DNA of 64,000 nt from Martinezella multihospitum. Lineage in GTDB: Bacteria; Pseudomonadota; Alphaproteobacteria; Rhizobiales; Rhizobiaceae. A program made the translations under genes and the position numbers. The notes beneath the pieces were generated by a model. The model was not told the origin of the DNA, searched no databases, and saw only the letters and a list, made by a program, of their open reading frames with translations. Within the stretch, counting starts at the first letter, position 1. Every line of letters begins with the position of its first letter. The DNA lies in NCBI RefSeq assembly GCF_900094585.1, contig NZ_FMAG01000008.1, positions 186,001 to 250,000 of the forward strand, in the 5' to 3' direction. Below, piece after piece: positions 1-8,191 of this stretch.

Positions 1-477
1 CGCTAGGAGTTTCATCGCGGTCGCCGTCCCATGCGCCCGCATGGCGTAGTGGATCGTGGTCGCCAGATCCGGGTGGCGTGTCGCCTCGCCGATCACGCTG
101 CGTATAAGCCCTATGGTTTCCGCCCGGATGGCGCGCTGGACAATCAGGACGCCCGCTGATTGAAAGCGCTCGAGAATGGTGCCCGATGTTGCGGAACCCA
201 CCATCTCGCCGGATTTTTGCGCCCAGCGGATGACGACCTCTCTGAACAAGGTCTCCTTGTTCGTGAAGCGCGCATAAATGCTCGGCTTGCCGGCTCTCGC
301 CACCTCGGCAATCTCATCAATGCTGGCACCCTCATAGCCGCGGGCAATGAAGACCTGGAGAGCCGCTTCCAAAATTCTGTCCTCGACTTCGCCTGCCCTC
401 TCCCGCGGCGGGCGACCACGTCGCGTTGCATTTGTCTTTGCCGGTGTAATTTGGGGTTTTGCCATTTCTCGCGGCAT
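1..477 (-). CDS. TetR/AcrR-family transcriptional regulator (partial, 3' end outside window)
   Basis: The reading frame starts at ATG 475-477 on the minus strand and stays open to base 1, giving 159 visible residues without a stop. After a basic N-terminal tail (RRGRPPRE) comes a typical TetR DNA-binding domain: an ILEAAL helix, a GYEGASIDEIA helix-turn-helix start and AGKPSIYARFTNKETLF, the classic recognition helix followed by the YxxFxxKExL signature. The remainder is the start of the ligand-binding domain. The gene is divergent from an EmrAB-type efflux operon, with a perfect inverted repeat in between. Together this suggests a local repressor of that pump (inference). The C-terminus lies beyond the window, so the inducer class cannot be judged. 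Confidence 0.9.
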   Translation of the reverse strand, partial: MPREMAKPQITPAKTNATRRGRPPRERAGEVEDRILEAALQVFIARGYEGASIDEIAEVARAGKPSIYARFTNKETLFREVVIRWAQKSGEMVGSATSGTILERFQSAGVLIVQRAIRAETIGLIRSVIGEATRHPDLATTIHYAMRAHGTATAMKLLA

Positions 478-567
478 GACTGACCTCACTGCTTTTTGAT
501 TGGCTTGGACGCGGTTTAGCACCCTCTGCACCTCTTGACTAACACCTCGATCAGCTCTACGTCAATA

Positions 568-597
568 TTTAAATTGAACGTTTCGTTTCAATTTAAA
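568..597. promoter_or_regulatory. Candidate TetR operator, 11-bp perfect inverted repeat
   Basis: The arms TTTAAATTGAA (568-578) and TTCAATTTAAA (587-597) are exact reverse complements separated by 8 bases. The site lies 25 bases before the ATG of the efflux operon and about 90 bases from the start of the divergent TetR gene. A dyad in a divergent TetR/efflux gap is the usual operator arrangement of this family. Binding itself is inferred. Confidence 0.6.
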
Positions 598-621
598 CCC
601 TGGTGACAGAAGAGGTAGAAG

Positions 622-1881
622 ATGAGCACGCCTCAGGATGAGACTCTCGGAAAATTGATCGTGCTGGAGCCGAAGGCGACCGGCGCCAAGGCAAATCATG
701 AGCAAAGCGGCCTCCCGGCCCTGCAGGAACGAGCAGAAGCGCCGCAACCTGGCGATAAAACCCGAATCCTCGACGAAAATGCCGAAACGCCGGATGACAC
801 CGGCCAGAAGGATCCGACTAGCGGCCCCTCCCAACGCCTGAGGATGCTCCTGATCGGCGGAAGCGCGCTCGCTGTTGCGGCGGCGGTGACCTTTGTCTAT
901 TGGGACAACGCCTCGCATTATGAGAGCACCGACGATGCCTTCATCGCTGCGCGGCAATATGCCATCACCTCGCGGGTAGCCGGTTATATTTCTTCCGTTC
1001 CCGTCACCGACAACCAGCACGTCATGAGCGGTGAAGTGATCGCCCGCATCGACGATCGCGACTATCAAACAGCTCTGGAGCAGGCGCAGGCTCAGGTCGC
1101 TGCCGCAAACGCCAATATCCAGAACACTGAGGCACAGAAGCGGGTTCAGGGAGCGAATGTGGAAGAGGCCAAGGCTCAGGTCGCACAGGCCCAAGCCAAT
1201 CTCGTCTTCGCCCAGCAGCAAAACGACCGCTACCAGGGGCTGGTGAAGAGCGGCTCCGGCACTCTTCAGGAAGCGCAGCAATATACCTCGCAATTGCACC
1301 AGCAACAGGCTGCCCTGAACACCGATCAAGCCTCATTGACCGCTGCGCAGCGTCAGCTCGACGCTTATGACTTCCAGATCGCCAACGTTCAGGCCACTCT
1401 CAAGCAGGATCAAGCCCAGCTCGACCAGGCCAAGCTCAATTTTTCCTACACGACGATGACGGCAGCGCAGCCGGGTCGAGTGGTGCAACTGTCGGCCGGC
1501 GACGGCGAATATGTGCAGGCGGGCACGAATCTGGCCATGTTCGTGCCGGACAAGCTCTGGGTTACGGCCAACTTCAAGGAAACCCAGCTCGATCATATGC
1601 GCCCGGGCCAGCCGGTAACGCTGACTATCGATGCGTATAGCGGCCGCACGATCTATGGCCATGTCGCCAGCGTACAGCCGGGATCAGGAACGGCATTTTC
1701 ATTGCTTCCGGCGGAAAACGCCACCGGCAACTATGTGAAGATCGTCCAGCGCGTTCCGGTGAAGATCGAGCTCGATGACGTGCCGAGCGATGTCGCACTG
1801 GGGCCGGGCATGTCCGTCGTCCCCACGGTGCGCACCGATGCCAGCCCCTCCTTATGGGACAGCTTGAGGACCGTGTTGTGA
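622..1881 (+). CDS. HlyD/EmrA-family membrane fusion protein of a multidrug efflux pump
   Basis: This 419-residue protein has a roughly 70-residue cytoplasmic tail, one transmembrane segment at about residues 75-94 and a periplasmic part. The ESTDDAFIAA motif right after the membrane segment is typical of EmrA/HlyD adaptors. A long Gln/Ala-rich coiled-coil hairpin (about residues 150-275) is followed by the lipoyl/beta-barrel region with VTANFKETQL. It should connect the inner-membrane MFS transporter encoded next to an outer-membrane channel; no TolC-like gene is in the window. A GAGG ribosome-binding site precedes ATG 622. The stop overlaps the start of the following MFS gene by four bases. 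The N-terminal cytoplasmic tail is somewhat long for the family. Confidence 0.92.
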   Translation: MSTPQDETLGKLIVLEPKATGAKANHEQSGLPALQERAEAPQPGDKTRILDENAETPDDTGQKDPTSGPSQRLRMLLIGGSALAVAAAVTFVYWDNASHYESTDDAFIAARQYAITSRVAGYISSVPVTDNQHVMSGEVIARIDDRDYQTALEQAQAQVAAANANIQNTEAQKRVQGANVEEAKAQVAQAQANLVFAQQQNDRYQGLVKSGSGTLQEAQQYTSQLHQQQAALNTDQASLTAAQRQLDAYDFQIANVQATLKQDQAQLDQAKLNFSYTTMTAAQPGRVVQLSAGDGEYVQAGTNLAMFVPDKLWVTANFKETQLDHMRPGQPVTLTIDAYSGRTIYGHVASVQPGSGTAFSLLPAENATGNYVKIVQRVPVKIELDDVPSDVALGPGMSVVPTVRTDASPSLWDSLRTVL

Positions 1882-3461
1882 GCACGAACGCTGCCGCCAG
1901 ATCGGCGGCAAACCCCTGGATCATCGCGATCGTCGTCGCACTTGCCAGCTTCATGGAAGTGCTCGACACAACCATCGCCAACGTCGCCCTGAACTATATT
2001 TCCGGCGGCCTCGGTGTCAGCCAGGACGAAGCGTCCTGGGTCGTCACCACCTACCTCGTTTCCAACGCCGTGATCGTGACGGCCACCAGCTATCTCGTGC
2101 GCATTTTCGGGCGCAGGACTTTCTTTCTCGGCTGCCTCGCACTTTTCACCATCAGCTCCGTCATGTGTGGCTTTGCGCCCAATCTGCAATTCCTGCTTCT
2201 TGCCCGGATCCTGCAGGGCATCGGCGGTGGCGGCATGGTGCCGGTTGCGCAATCCATTCTGGCCGACAGCTTTCCACCTGAAAAGCGAGGGCAGGGCTTT
2301 GCTCTGTTCGGTGTAGCCGTCGTCGTTGCCCCGGTGGTCGGGCCGACATTGGGCGGGTGGCTTTCGGATAATTTCTCGTGGCACTGGTGCTTCCTGATCA
2401 ACGGCCCCGTCGGCATCCTGACGCTTGCCGCCGTTGCCATGCTGATCAAGGAACCGGCAGGCGCCGCGCAGGAGCGTGCTCAGAAGCACAGGCGGGAGCC
2501 CGGCTTCGATTGGATCGGCTTCGGACTCGTCGCCACCTTTCTTGGAATGCTGGAGCTGATGCTCGACCGCGGTCTGGAAGACGACTGGTTCGGCTCCAGC
2601 TTCATCGTTGCGGCAGCCGTGATCTGTGCGCTTGCCTTCCTGCTGATGATCCCCTGGGAACTGAAGCACAGGAATCCGGCCGTCGACATCAGGATGCTGG
2701 TCAGTCGCCAATTCGGCACCTGCTTTCTGGTGATGATGGCGACGGGCGCCCTGCTGCTCGCCACGACGCAATATCTGCCGCAGCTGGTTCAGCAGAATCT
2801 CGGCTACACCGCAACATGGGCGGGGCTGATGCTGTCCCCCGGCGGCGTGGTCACCATGGTCATGATGTTCGTGGTCGGCTTCGTGTCGTCGAAAGTACAG
2901 CCGAAGTATCTGATCGCGATCGGTGCCGGCTTCGTTGCCCTGTCGATGTACCAGGTGACCAGCGTCTATAGTGCCGTAGGCTTCTGGTATCTTGCCGAGG
3001 CCCGCATGCTGCAGGGGATTGGCCTGCCATTCATCTTCCTGCCGATCACCTCGGCTTCCTATGACGGGATTCCTGCCAGCAAGACCGACCAGGCCTCTGC
3101 CCTGCTGAACGCCGCTCGCAACACCGGCGGATCGATTGGTGTGTCGCTGATATCGAACGTCATCGCCCATCGCGAACAGTTCCATCAAAGCCGCCTGGTC
3201 GAACATATCGTCCCGTCGAACGGAGCCTATCAAGATACCTTTGGTCAGTTGAGCAACTATTTCATGGCGCAAGGAAGCTCACTTCTGACCTCCCACCAAC
3301 AAGCACTTGCCTGGATCAATCAGCAAATACAGAGCCAGGCTTCGTTTCTCTCCTATATCGACGCTTTCTGGGTCCTGACGCTAATCTCGCTCGCAGCCAT
3401 CCCCCTCGCCCTGACGCTGCGCAACGTAACGCTCGGCAAGAAGGCATCCATGGGACATTGA
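1878..3461 (+). CDS. DHA2-family MFS drug exporter (EmrB-like)
   Basis: A 14-transmembrane-segment MFS protein of the DHA2/EmrB drug:proton antiporter class, about 527 residues. Typical EmrB features are the N-terminal FMEVLDTTIANVAL segment, the RIFGRR loop of motif A and the LLARILQGIGGGGMVP segment. I place the start at GTG 1878 because it overlaps the stop of the adaptor gene (GTGA) and has AGGA seven bases upstream; an ATG at 1854 in the same frame would overlap the adaptor by 28 bases. It forms an operon with the adaptor and is probably controlled by the divergent TetR. Substrates cannot be read from the sequence. It is one of two EmrAB pairs in this window (the other is 34568-37494). 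Confidence 0.92.
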   Translation: MSTNAAARSAANPWIIAIVVALASFMEVLDTTIANVALNYISGGLGVSQDEASWVVTTYLVSNAVIVTATSYLVRIFGRRTFFLGCLALFTISSVMCGFAPNLQFLLLARILQGIGGGGMVPVAQSILADSFPPEKRGQGFALFGVAVVVAPVVGPTLGGWLSDNFSWHWCFLINGPVGILTLAAVAMLIKEPAGAAQERAQKHRREPGFDWIGFGLVATFLGMLELMLDRGLEDDWFGSSFIVAAAVICALAFLLMIPWELKHRNPAVDIRMLVSRQFGTCFLVMMATGALLLATTQYLPQLVQQNLGYTATWAGLMLSPGGVVTMVMMFVVGFVSSKVQPKYLIAIGAGFVALSMYQVTSVYSAVGFWYLAEARMLQGIGLPFIFLPITSASYDGIPASKTDQASALLNAARNTGGSIGVSLISNVIAHREQFHQSRLVEHIVPSNGAYQDTFGQLSNYFMAQGSSLLTSHQQALAWINQQIQSQASFLSYIDAFWVLTLISLAAIPLALTLRNVTLGKKASMGH

Positions 3462-3595
3462 CGGGCAGACATTCCCGGTCGGAGCTTTCGATACCTGGGA
3501 GTTCCGACCCAGAAAGAAGTGGCCACCCATATTATCAACCACGGCCATCCATCCGGCAATCGCGATGCTTCGACGGAACCCCACAGGCTAAAAAC

Positions 3596-3611
3596 CCTGA
3601 CAACTGTCAGG
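3596..3611. repeat. Palindrome copy 1, possible parS-like partition site
   Basis: The site reads CCTGACAACTGTCAGG and is flanked by A-rich and T-rich sequence. It matches the core of the two other copies (3720-3743, 7145-7162) except for one central base. Its position 2.2 kb beyond the end of repC, and its recurrence only near the repABC operon, suggest a RepB-binding centromere. It does not fit the GTTNNNNGCNNNNAAC consensus described for many repABC plasmids. Confidence 0.4.
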
Positions 3612-3719
3612 TTTTTGACCTGCGTTTGCGAGAGGGTGGCACAACGTATATTGCCACTCTGTCAGTCGTCGGACGATGCAAATCTTCTGAGACCGCCTCT
3701 CCAACATCCGCTACTCGGA

Positions 3720-3743
3720 AAACCCTGACAGCTGTCAGGGTTT
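3720..3743. repeat. Palindrome copy 2 (24 bp, perfect), possible parS-like partition site
   Basis: This is a perfect 24-bp palindrome: AAACCCTGACAG followed by its exact reverse complement. The core CCTGACAGCTGTCAGG is identical to the copy at the repB stop codon. Cytoplasmic DNA-binding proteins of the ParB/RepB class use such sites; assignment to RepB is inference from location and copy pattern. Confidence 0.45.
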
Positions 3744-3894
3744 CGTGGCGAAGACCGAAAGCAGACCGGGCTGGCTCCCAACGAGAGAAAGACCTCTCCG
3801 ATTGGGTGCTGAAGGTCGCCCTAGCCCATCCGCCATGATCGTCCCTTGCTGATATCGCCATTACGGCTGCCTTGTACCCTCAAGGAGTCCCGAC

Positions 3895-4059
3895 ATGTCC
3901 CTCGAATTATACGCAGCTTTCATCGCAGCAACGGTAGCGCTCGTCCTGCCGCCGGGTCCCAACGCAGCGCCGATTACCGCGAATTCTATTGCCTATGGTC
4001 GCAGGTTCAGATCACAGTCTCTGGAACAGGCACGGCAACGATCCAGTAAGTTATGTTAA
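3895..4059 (+). pseudogene. Remnant of a LysE/RhtB-family amino-acid exporter
   Basis: An ATG with AAGGAG upstream (3882-3887) opens a 54-codon frame. It starts like a LysE-family exporter: MSLELYAAFIAATVALVL, then PPGPN (the family's PGPN motif), then AYGRRF. After about 40 residues the similarity is lost and a stop follows at 4057-4059. A full family member has about 205 residues, so this is a truncated gene. It lies in a scarred stretch between the efflux operon and repC. Confidence 0.55.
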
Positions 4060-4261
4060 CCGTGCCTGGGATAAACGGCGTGCTTGCTTTCGTAGACGAG
4101 TTCTTCGAATGGATATGATGAGAGACGCATTCGCTTGCCCTTCAGCTTGGGCCATCGAAAAGCCAAGAGAACTTCAACTTGCTGGTCCTGAGCGCTGTTA
4201 TTTCCGCCCTGGCCGGAAGCGTAAGTAGCCGACGAATAATAGCTGAAATCAAGGAGAGGTA

Positions 4262-4759
4262 ATGACGACTGCGTCACAGTTTCTCATCGCCGAGACCGAC
4301 GGATGGCTCGTAAGCCATCGCGCAAATTCGGCTCTCCCCGGCTATCTCATCATTGCGTCCAAGAGATCCGCCAATGATCTCTTCGATTTACCCGATAGTG
4401 CCTTGTGCGAGATCGGTCCGCTGCTGGCAGCGTCTCAAGCAGCCCTGAAACAGGATCTGGGCGCTCCACGCGTCTATATCGGTCGCTATGGCCATATTTC
4501 TGGACTCGCCTTTCACTTCCACATCATCCCCATCTACGATTGGGTGGAGAAACTGTTCTGGCAGGACGCCCGATATCGGATCCTCGAACATTTTGCCGAA
4601 GGGGAGGGGGAGACCGAGACGGACGGCGCGGAACTGACCCTGTTCGTGTGGCGCGAATTCTGCGAACGTCTGCAGCCGCCTCCGATCGAAGGACCGAGCG
4701 CTCCCGAGACCATCGAGCTCCTGCGCAAGACGATGCAGTTCCGTCTGCAGGCCATTTGA
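4262..4759 (+). CDS. HIT-family protein (nucleotide hydrolase/transferase-like)
   Basis: This 165-residue cytoplasmic protein has the layout of a HIT protein. It begins with a short beta region (SHRANSALPGYLIIASKR) and a helical segment, then ends the fold with GLAFHFHIIPIY at about residues 81-92. HFHIIP corresponds to the HxHxHxx histidine triad, with the third histidine replaced, as in several HIT branches. HIT proteins hydrolyse or transfer nucleoside monophosphates from substrates such as Ap4A or AMP derivatives; the substrate here is unknown. A GGAGAGG ribosome-binding site lies directly upstream. The gene stands alone and has no obvious operon partners. Confidence 0.75.
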   Translation: MTTASQFLIAETDGWLVSHRANSALPGYLIIASKRSANDLFDLPDSALCEIGPLLAASQAALKQDLGAPRVYIGRYGHISGLAFHFHIIPIYDWVEKLFWQDARYRILEHFAEGEGETETDGAELTLFVWREFCERLQPPPIEGPSAPETIELLRKTMQFRLQAI

Positions 4760-5386
4760 ACGATGTTGTTGACCGACAATTTTCTTGACTAATCGGTCTG
4801 CTTAGCGTGCTATATTACTTGAGACAGACGAAATGCTTCGCTTTTCATGCTCAAATTCGGCGCTGTCTAAATATCGGATTTCCCAAGGAAAATTTTCAAT
4901 TGTGAAGCTATATTGATGTTAGCTTCCATGAGCCATACAGTGTCGGCCGAAGCTTCAGAAGCATGGAAAGGCAGTGCCCCGCAAGCGGCGATCTCGCCTT
5001 CAGGATCGGGGAAAAAGCAGCGTCTGAATGAGCGATCTGATCAGCTTTTTGGATGAATTTCCCGATCAGATCTGCCAATCACGAGATATCCCGAACCAAT
5101 AAAATCTCCAGAGAGTTTGCGCTCGCTCGCTGCTGTGGTCCCAGTTGCAGCCCATGACTGGTGGACAACGGTGAGAGATAGCACAGCAGATGCAGCCGGC
5201 TAAGCCAAGTTCGGTCCGTCTAGCTGCTCTCGAATTTCCCGTGAATGGGCTGTTCGAATAGCTGGCGGTCTCCGAAATGCATTACAAAATTGTAAGGGTG
5301 CTATTCATTTTCGGTTAAGTCGCAATCGGGCATCAAAGTCATGCGTAAACACGCAGCATCAACCCCCAATGCTTACGAGGTTTAAC
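4760..5386. other. Intergenic region without a supported gene
   Basis: About 630 bases, more AT-rich than the surroundings. A short frame at 4928-5056 (42 codons) has no recognisable domain and poor initiation context. GACCGA and TCGGTC half-sites flank a TTGACT hexamer near 4772-4798 and could mark a regulated promoter. Nothing downstream uses it, which fits an eroded locus. Confidence 0.5.
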
Positions 5387-5557
5387 ATGAAAAGCCTGCT
5401 TCTTTCTTCCGTTATCGCCCTGGCTTCGGTTGTCGCCGTCAGCGCCCCCTCCCAGGCAGCGCCGTTCCATCGTCATCACCACGATTGCGTTGTGAAGACC
5501 GTGAAGCATAAGGTTCATGGCCACTGGGTCGTTCGCAAGGAACGTGTCTGCCGTTAA
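5387..5557 (+). CDS. Small secreted His-rich basic peptide
   Basis: This 56-residue protein starts at ATG 5387, with GAGG six bases upstream. Residues 1-24 form a clear signal peptide (MKSLLLSSVIALASVVAVSA, cleavage after SQA). The mature part of about 30 residues contains HRHHHDC, repeated K/H pairs and a C-terminal CR. The two cysteines could form a disulfide in the periplasm, and the histidines could bind metal (both inference). Similar short signal-peptide proteins are frequent hypothetical genes in rhizobia. The function is not known. Confidence 0.6.
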   Translation: MKSLLLSSVIALASVVAVSAPSQAAPFHRHHHDCVVKTVKHKVHGHWVVRKERVCR

Positions 5558-5745
5558 TCCAACGCGCAGATCTATGCCGTCGGCAATGTTCGACGGTCAA
5601 TGGACGGCCATAGCAGAAGGATCGGCTGTGGCCGTATCATTTGATGGAAATGACATGTCTCGCTGCCCGTTCGCTTTGCAGTACCAGGGGCTTACCCCAA
5701 CGGCGCATATCAGGTCGTCAATATCCCGGAAACCGAGGCAATCCA

Positions 5746-6969
5746 TCACGAAACCCTCAATACGATATCGCTATCTCCGTTATTTGCTCGGAGCAATGCC
5801 ATAAGCGCCGGGCCAAGTGAAAATTCACCGCGTTTCGCCTTGGACGTAAGATCCCGAAGATAAGCGCCGGCCGAATTGATATGCCCTGATCGCTCGAGAA
5901 TGCAAGCTATCGTCGCGGCAGCATTTTCCGGTCCCATTGTCTCGCAAGCATGCTGATAGGCCGAGGGGCTGACGCCCAGCATCGATCGTACGACGACAGC
6001 CGCAGACATCAGGTCCCGCCAGCTGTTGATGATGCCTGTCGGCCCATACGAGCTTATTTCCGGGCACGCCTTCAGTACAAGAGCTAACGGGAAGATCCGC
6101 ATTGGCTCTTTCTGTGATCCGCTTCCCTCTATGGATCTCACTTCTAGCTTTGTTCGAAAGCTTGGTTCAAGTTCATTAAGGGATTCGGGATTCGAACTCT
6201 GTATGTGCCGCTCATTATGGGCATCATTGGTGCTACAATTTTCAATTTTTTGCTGCGTTTCCAGAAGGTTGATGATTTCACAGCGAAGAAGCTCCATATC
6301 GTCGAGAATGGAGATGATGTCGGACATCGTTGGCGAACGAGGAATGCGGGCGACGAGGGCGTTATAGCTGTCTTCGATCGGTGCCCAGTTGCCTCCGACG
6401 CCTTCGGTGACCGCCGCTGCAATCAGTTTGCGGACGTCGCGCCGGCAGATCGTCAGGCTTTCCCTGGCGCGGCGGAATGCGATCCGGTCTGCTGCGACCT
6501 GCTGAGCCATGATCGCAAGCTCTTCGGCACGCAGCAGCAGCGGTGAGATATCGAAGCCGAACGCATTTTCGATCTCGCCCGTCCTGCCTTTTCTCGCATA
6601 GCGCTTGCCATTGGCGCTATCCCTTCTGACGATCAGGCCGGCCTCGACGAGAAGCGCGAGATGCCTGCGAAGTGTAGCTCCTGCAATGCCGTGAGCGCGC
6701 AAGGTCAGCTGCGCGTTGGACGGAAAGACAACGAGCTGGGCGTCCTGGCGAAGTTCATTTTCGGGATAGAAGCTCAAGAGAGCGTCAAGTACGGCAAGGC
6801 TACGATCCTGCAATCCGAGCTTTTGTCGTGCTTCGGATGCGTCTCGAAAGACCTTCCATTTGTCGACCGATTTACTGGGCTCGATCCTGGTCGCGGCAAT
6901 CTGTTGCCGTAACAAGGCAAGCGTCATCGGCCGCCGCCCAAAAGGCGTCGTTACACTTCCATTCTGCAT
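5746..6969 (-). CDS. repC: RepC, replication initiator of a repABC replicon
   Basis: Last gene of the repABC operon, 407 residues and of usual family length. The N-terminal half carries the RepC winged-helix region, including GRRPMTLALLRQQ and the segment around AHGIAGATLRRHLALLVEAG. The C-terminal domain contains GPTGIINSWRDLMSAA. RepC initiates plasmid replication, and in studied repABC plasmids the origin lies inside the repC gene in an AT-rich stretch; here the lowest-GC part is about 6170-6260. I prefer ATG 6969 with GAGG just upstream; an in-frame TTG at 6984 is possible. A counter-transcribed RNA gene lies between repB and repC and should repress RepC synthesis. Confidence 0.95.
   Translation of the reverse strand: MQNGSVTTPFGRRPMTLALLRQQIAATRIEPSKSVDKWKVFRDASEARQKLGLQDRSLAVLDALLSFYPENELRQDAQLVVFPSNAQLTLRAHGIAGATLRRHLALLVEAGLIVRRDSANGKRYARKGRTGEIENAFGFDISPLLLRAEELAIMAQQVAADRIAFRRARESLTICRRDVRKLIAAAVTEGVGGNWAPIEDSYNALVARIPRSPTMSDIISILDDMELLRCEIINLLETQQKIENCSTNDAHNERHIQSSNPESLNELEPSFRTKLEVRSIEGSGSQKEPMRIFPLALVLKACPEISSYGPTGIINSWRDLMSAAVVVRSMLGVSPSAYQHACETMGPENAAATIACILERSGHINSAGAYLRDLTSKAKRGEFSLGPALMALLRANNGDSDIVLRVS
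6170..6260. other. Probable AT-rich origin (oriV) region inside repC
   Basis: This stretch of the repC coding sequence is clearly AT-richer than its flanks, with runs such as CAATTTTCAATTTTTTGC near 6236-6253. Experimental work on other repABC plasmids places oriV within repC at an AT-rich segment. The assignment here is by analogy only. Confidence 0.35.
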
Positions 6970-7059
6970 TTTCCTCACCTTCAAGAGGCAAAAGAAATAC
7001 GATCACCAAAAACGGTGCCAAAAACTCTTGACTGGGATTCGGGGAAATGCGATTCTTCA

Positions 7060-7118
7060 GTTGCTACATTGAAGAGAAGGCTTCCACGACGGCAACGTTT
7101 GGGGGCCTTTTTTCTTTT
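7060..7118 (+). ncRNA. Counter-transcribed RNA (ctRNA, incA) between repB and repC
   Basis: On the strand opposite to repC, TTGACT (7028-7033) with a weak GATTCT (7051-7056) can act as promoter. The short transcript would end at a hairpin AAGGC (7077-7081)/GCCTT (7105-7109) followed by a T-rich run to 7118. The loop holds TTCCACGACGGCAACGTTTG (7082-7101), characteristic of repABC repB-repC gaps. In known plasmids this small antisense RNA base-pairs with the repC leader and controls copy number and incompatibility. The 5' end is approximate. Confidence 0.75.
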
Positions 7119-7144
7119 GCTAGGTTTCCTTTCCAATCAGAAAA

Positions 7145-7162
7145 CCCTGACAGCTGTCAGGG
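7145..7162. repeat. Palindrome copy 3 overlapping the repB stop codon
   Basis: CCCTGACAGCTGTCAGGG is a perfect 18-bp palindrome that includes the repB TGA (complement of 7157-7159). It has the same core as the copies at 3596-3611 and 3720-3743. Position at the 3' end of repB and repetition on the far side of repC fit a partition site bound by RepB, though this is not demonstrated. Confidence 0.5.
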
Positions 7163-8191
7163 GTTGCGGTTGTTTCTCGAACGAGTGAAGCGCTCGACAA
7201 GATCCGGCAGCGCTTCCTCGACAAATCTTACGAATTCCGTACCCAACTTGCCTTCGGCAGCGATTCGAACCTCCCGAGGCGACGTCATAAACACACCCAG
7301 CCTGGTTCCCGACGTATCGGAAATCGCGATCTGGGTGTTGCGTGCCTCAGGCGGAGGCTTGATCGCCTTCAACGCCACCTGAAATCGCTGGTCCGAAGTT
7401 TCATTGGCCTCATTCGCGTCGGAGAGGGCGGCGCGCACCACTTTAAGGGCATTGGGGGCGGCGGATATTGTCTTCGCCAGGTCTAGCCAACGCGGCCGGC
7501 CGACTTTCGGAGCCCTGCCGATCGCTTCGATGATATCCGCCGGAATCGTACGATAGACGCTCCGCATTCGTGCGAGCTCCGCATCTTCGATAGAAAGGGC
7601 CGCATAGATATGGCGTGCCTTGATGCCTGCATCGTCCATGCGCGAGGCAAACAAGGCGCGTTCGATCCATGTCAGATCTTGCCGACTGGCATTTTCAATA
7701 CCCTGGGCCAGAACCAGATCGAGATCGGAGATCTCGACCTCTATGGCACGGACGGTACGGCCGAGCTCGAGAGCGGCCCGCCATCTGCGATGGCCGTAGA
7801 CGACCTGATACCGATCACCGGAAGAGGGGTGTCGTCGTACCTGGATCGGAACCTTCTGACCTTCCTCCTCGAGGGAGCGCTTGAATCTCTCGAAATCATG
7901 GGGATCGTCGTCGGGCAGGCGATCCGGATAGGGCGATGCATCGATCGTATGCGGATCGAGATCCTGAATCCAGCCTTCGCCGGATTCGACAATGGCACGC
8001 AGCCGGTCGCGCTCCGCACGTATATCGCCGATTGCGCGATGCGCGGCGCCGATCACGCCAGCACCGACGCGCCCCGACTGTGCGGGGACAGGGGTAGGAG
8101 GCGTCGGATCTGCCGTGCTTTCGCTGCTTTCCAGTTCGGCGGAAAGCAGTCCGAAACTGGCGACGATGGATTTTCTCGGGCTTTTGGTCAT
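7157..8191 (-). CDS. repB: RepB, ParB-like centromere-binding partition protein
   Basis: A 344-residue ParB-family protein. The N-terminal peptide MTKSPRKSIVASFGLL is typical of RepB. It is followed by the ParB nuclease-like domain, with IDASPYPDRL, a VPIQVRRHP segment and VVYGHRRWRAALELG (the GxxRxxA signature), and then a helix-turn-helix region. RepB binds parS and is segregated by RepA. ATG 8191 overlaps the repA stop (ATGA), a common coupling in repABC operons; an upstream in-frame start at 8203 would lie further inside repA. It may bind the palindrome overlapping its own stop codon. Confidence 0.95.
   Translation of the reverse strand: MTKSPRKSIVASFGLLSAELESSESTADPTPPTPVPAQSGRVGAGVIGAAHRAIGDIRAERDRLRAIVESGEGWIQDLDPHTIDASPYPDRLPDDDPHDFERFKRSLEEEGQKVPIQVRRHPSSGDRYQVVYGHRRWRAALELGRTVRAIEVEISDLDLVLAQGIENASRQDLTWIERALFASRMDDAGIKARHIYAALSIEDAELARMRSVYRTIPADIIEAIGRAPKVGRPRWLDLAKTISAAPNALKVVRAALSDANEANETSDQRFQVALKAIKPPPEARNTQIAISDTSGTRLGVFMTSPREVRIAAEGKLGTEFVRFVEEALPDLVERFTRSRNNRNP

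Larger units (their letters stand above)
3462..3894. other. Gene-poor stretch carrying two CTGACAGCTGTCAG-type palindromes
   Basis: No convincing coding sequence is seen between the efflux operon and the LysE remnant. Short open frames here have unusual composition and no recognisable domain. The stretch holds two copies of a palindrome (3596-3611 and 3720-3743) that recurs at the repB stop codon. Confidence 0.6.

Noticed and set aside
1731..3272. 513-codon frame on the minus strand opposite the first efflux operon
   Set aside because: The protein is rich in H, R, D and G without domain logic and lies fully antisense to a clear MFS gene; it is a GC-driven shadow frame.
4928..5056. 42-codon frame in the gene-poor region before the small peptide
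   Set aside because: No ribosome-binding site and no domain; too short to separate from chance, though it might be a remnant of a regulator.
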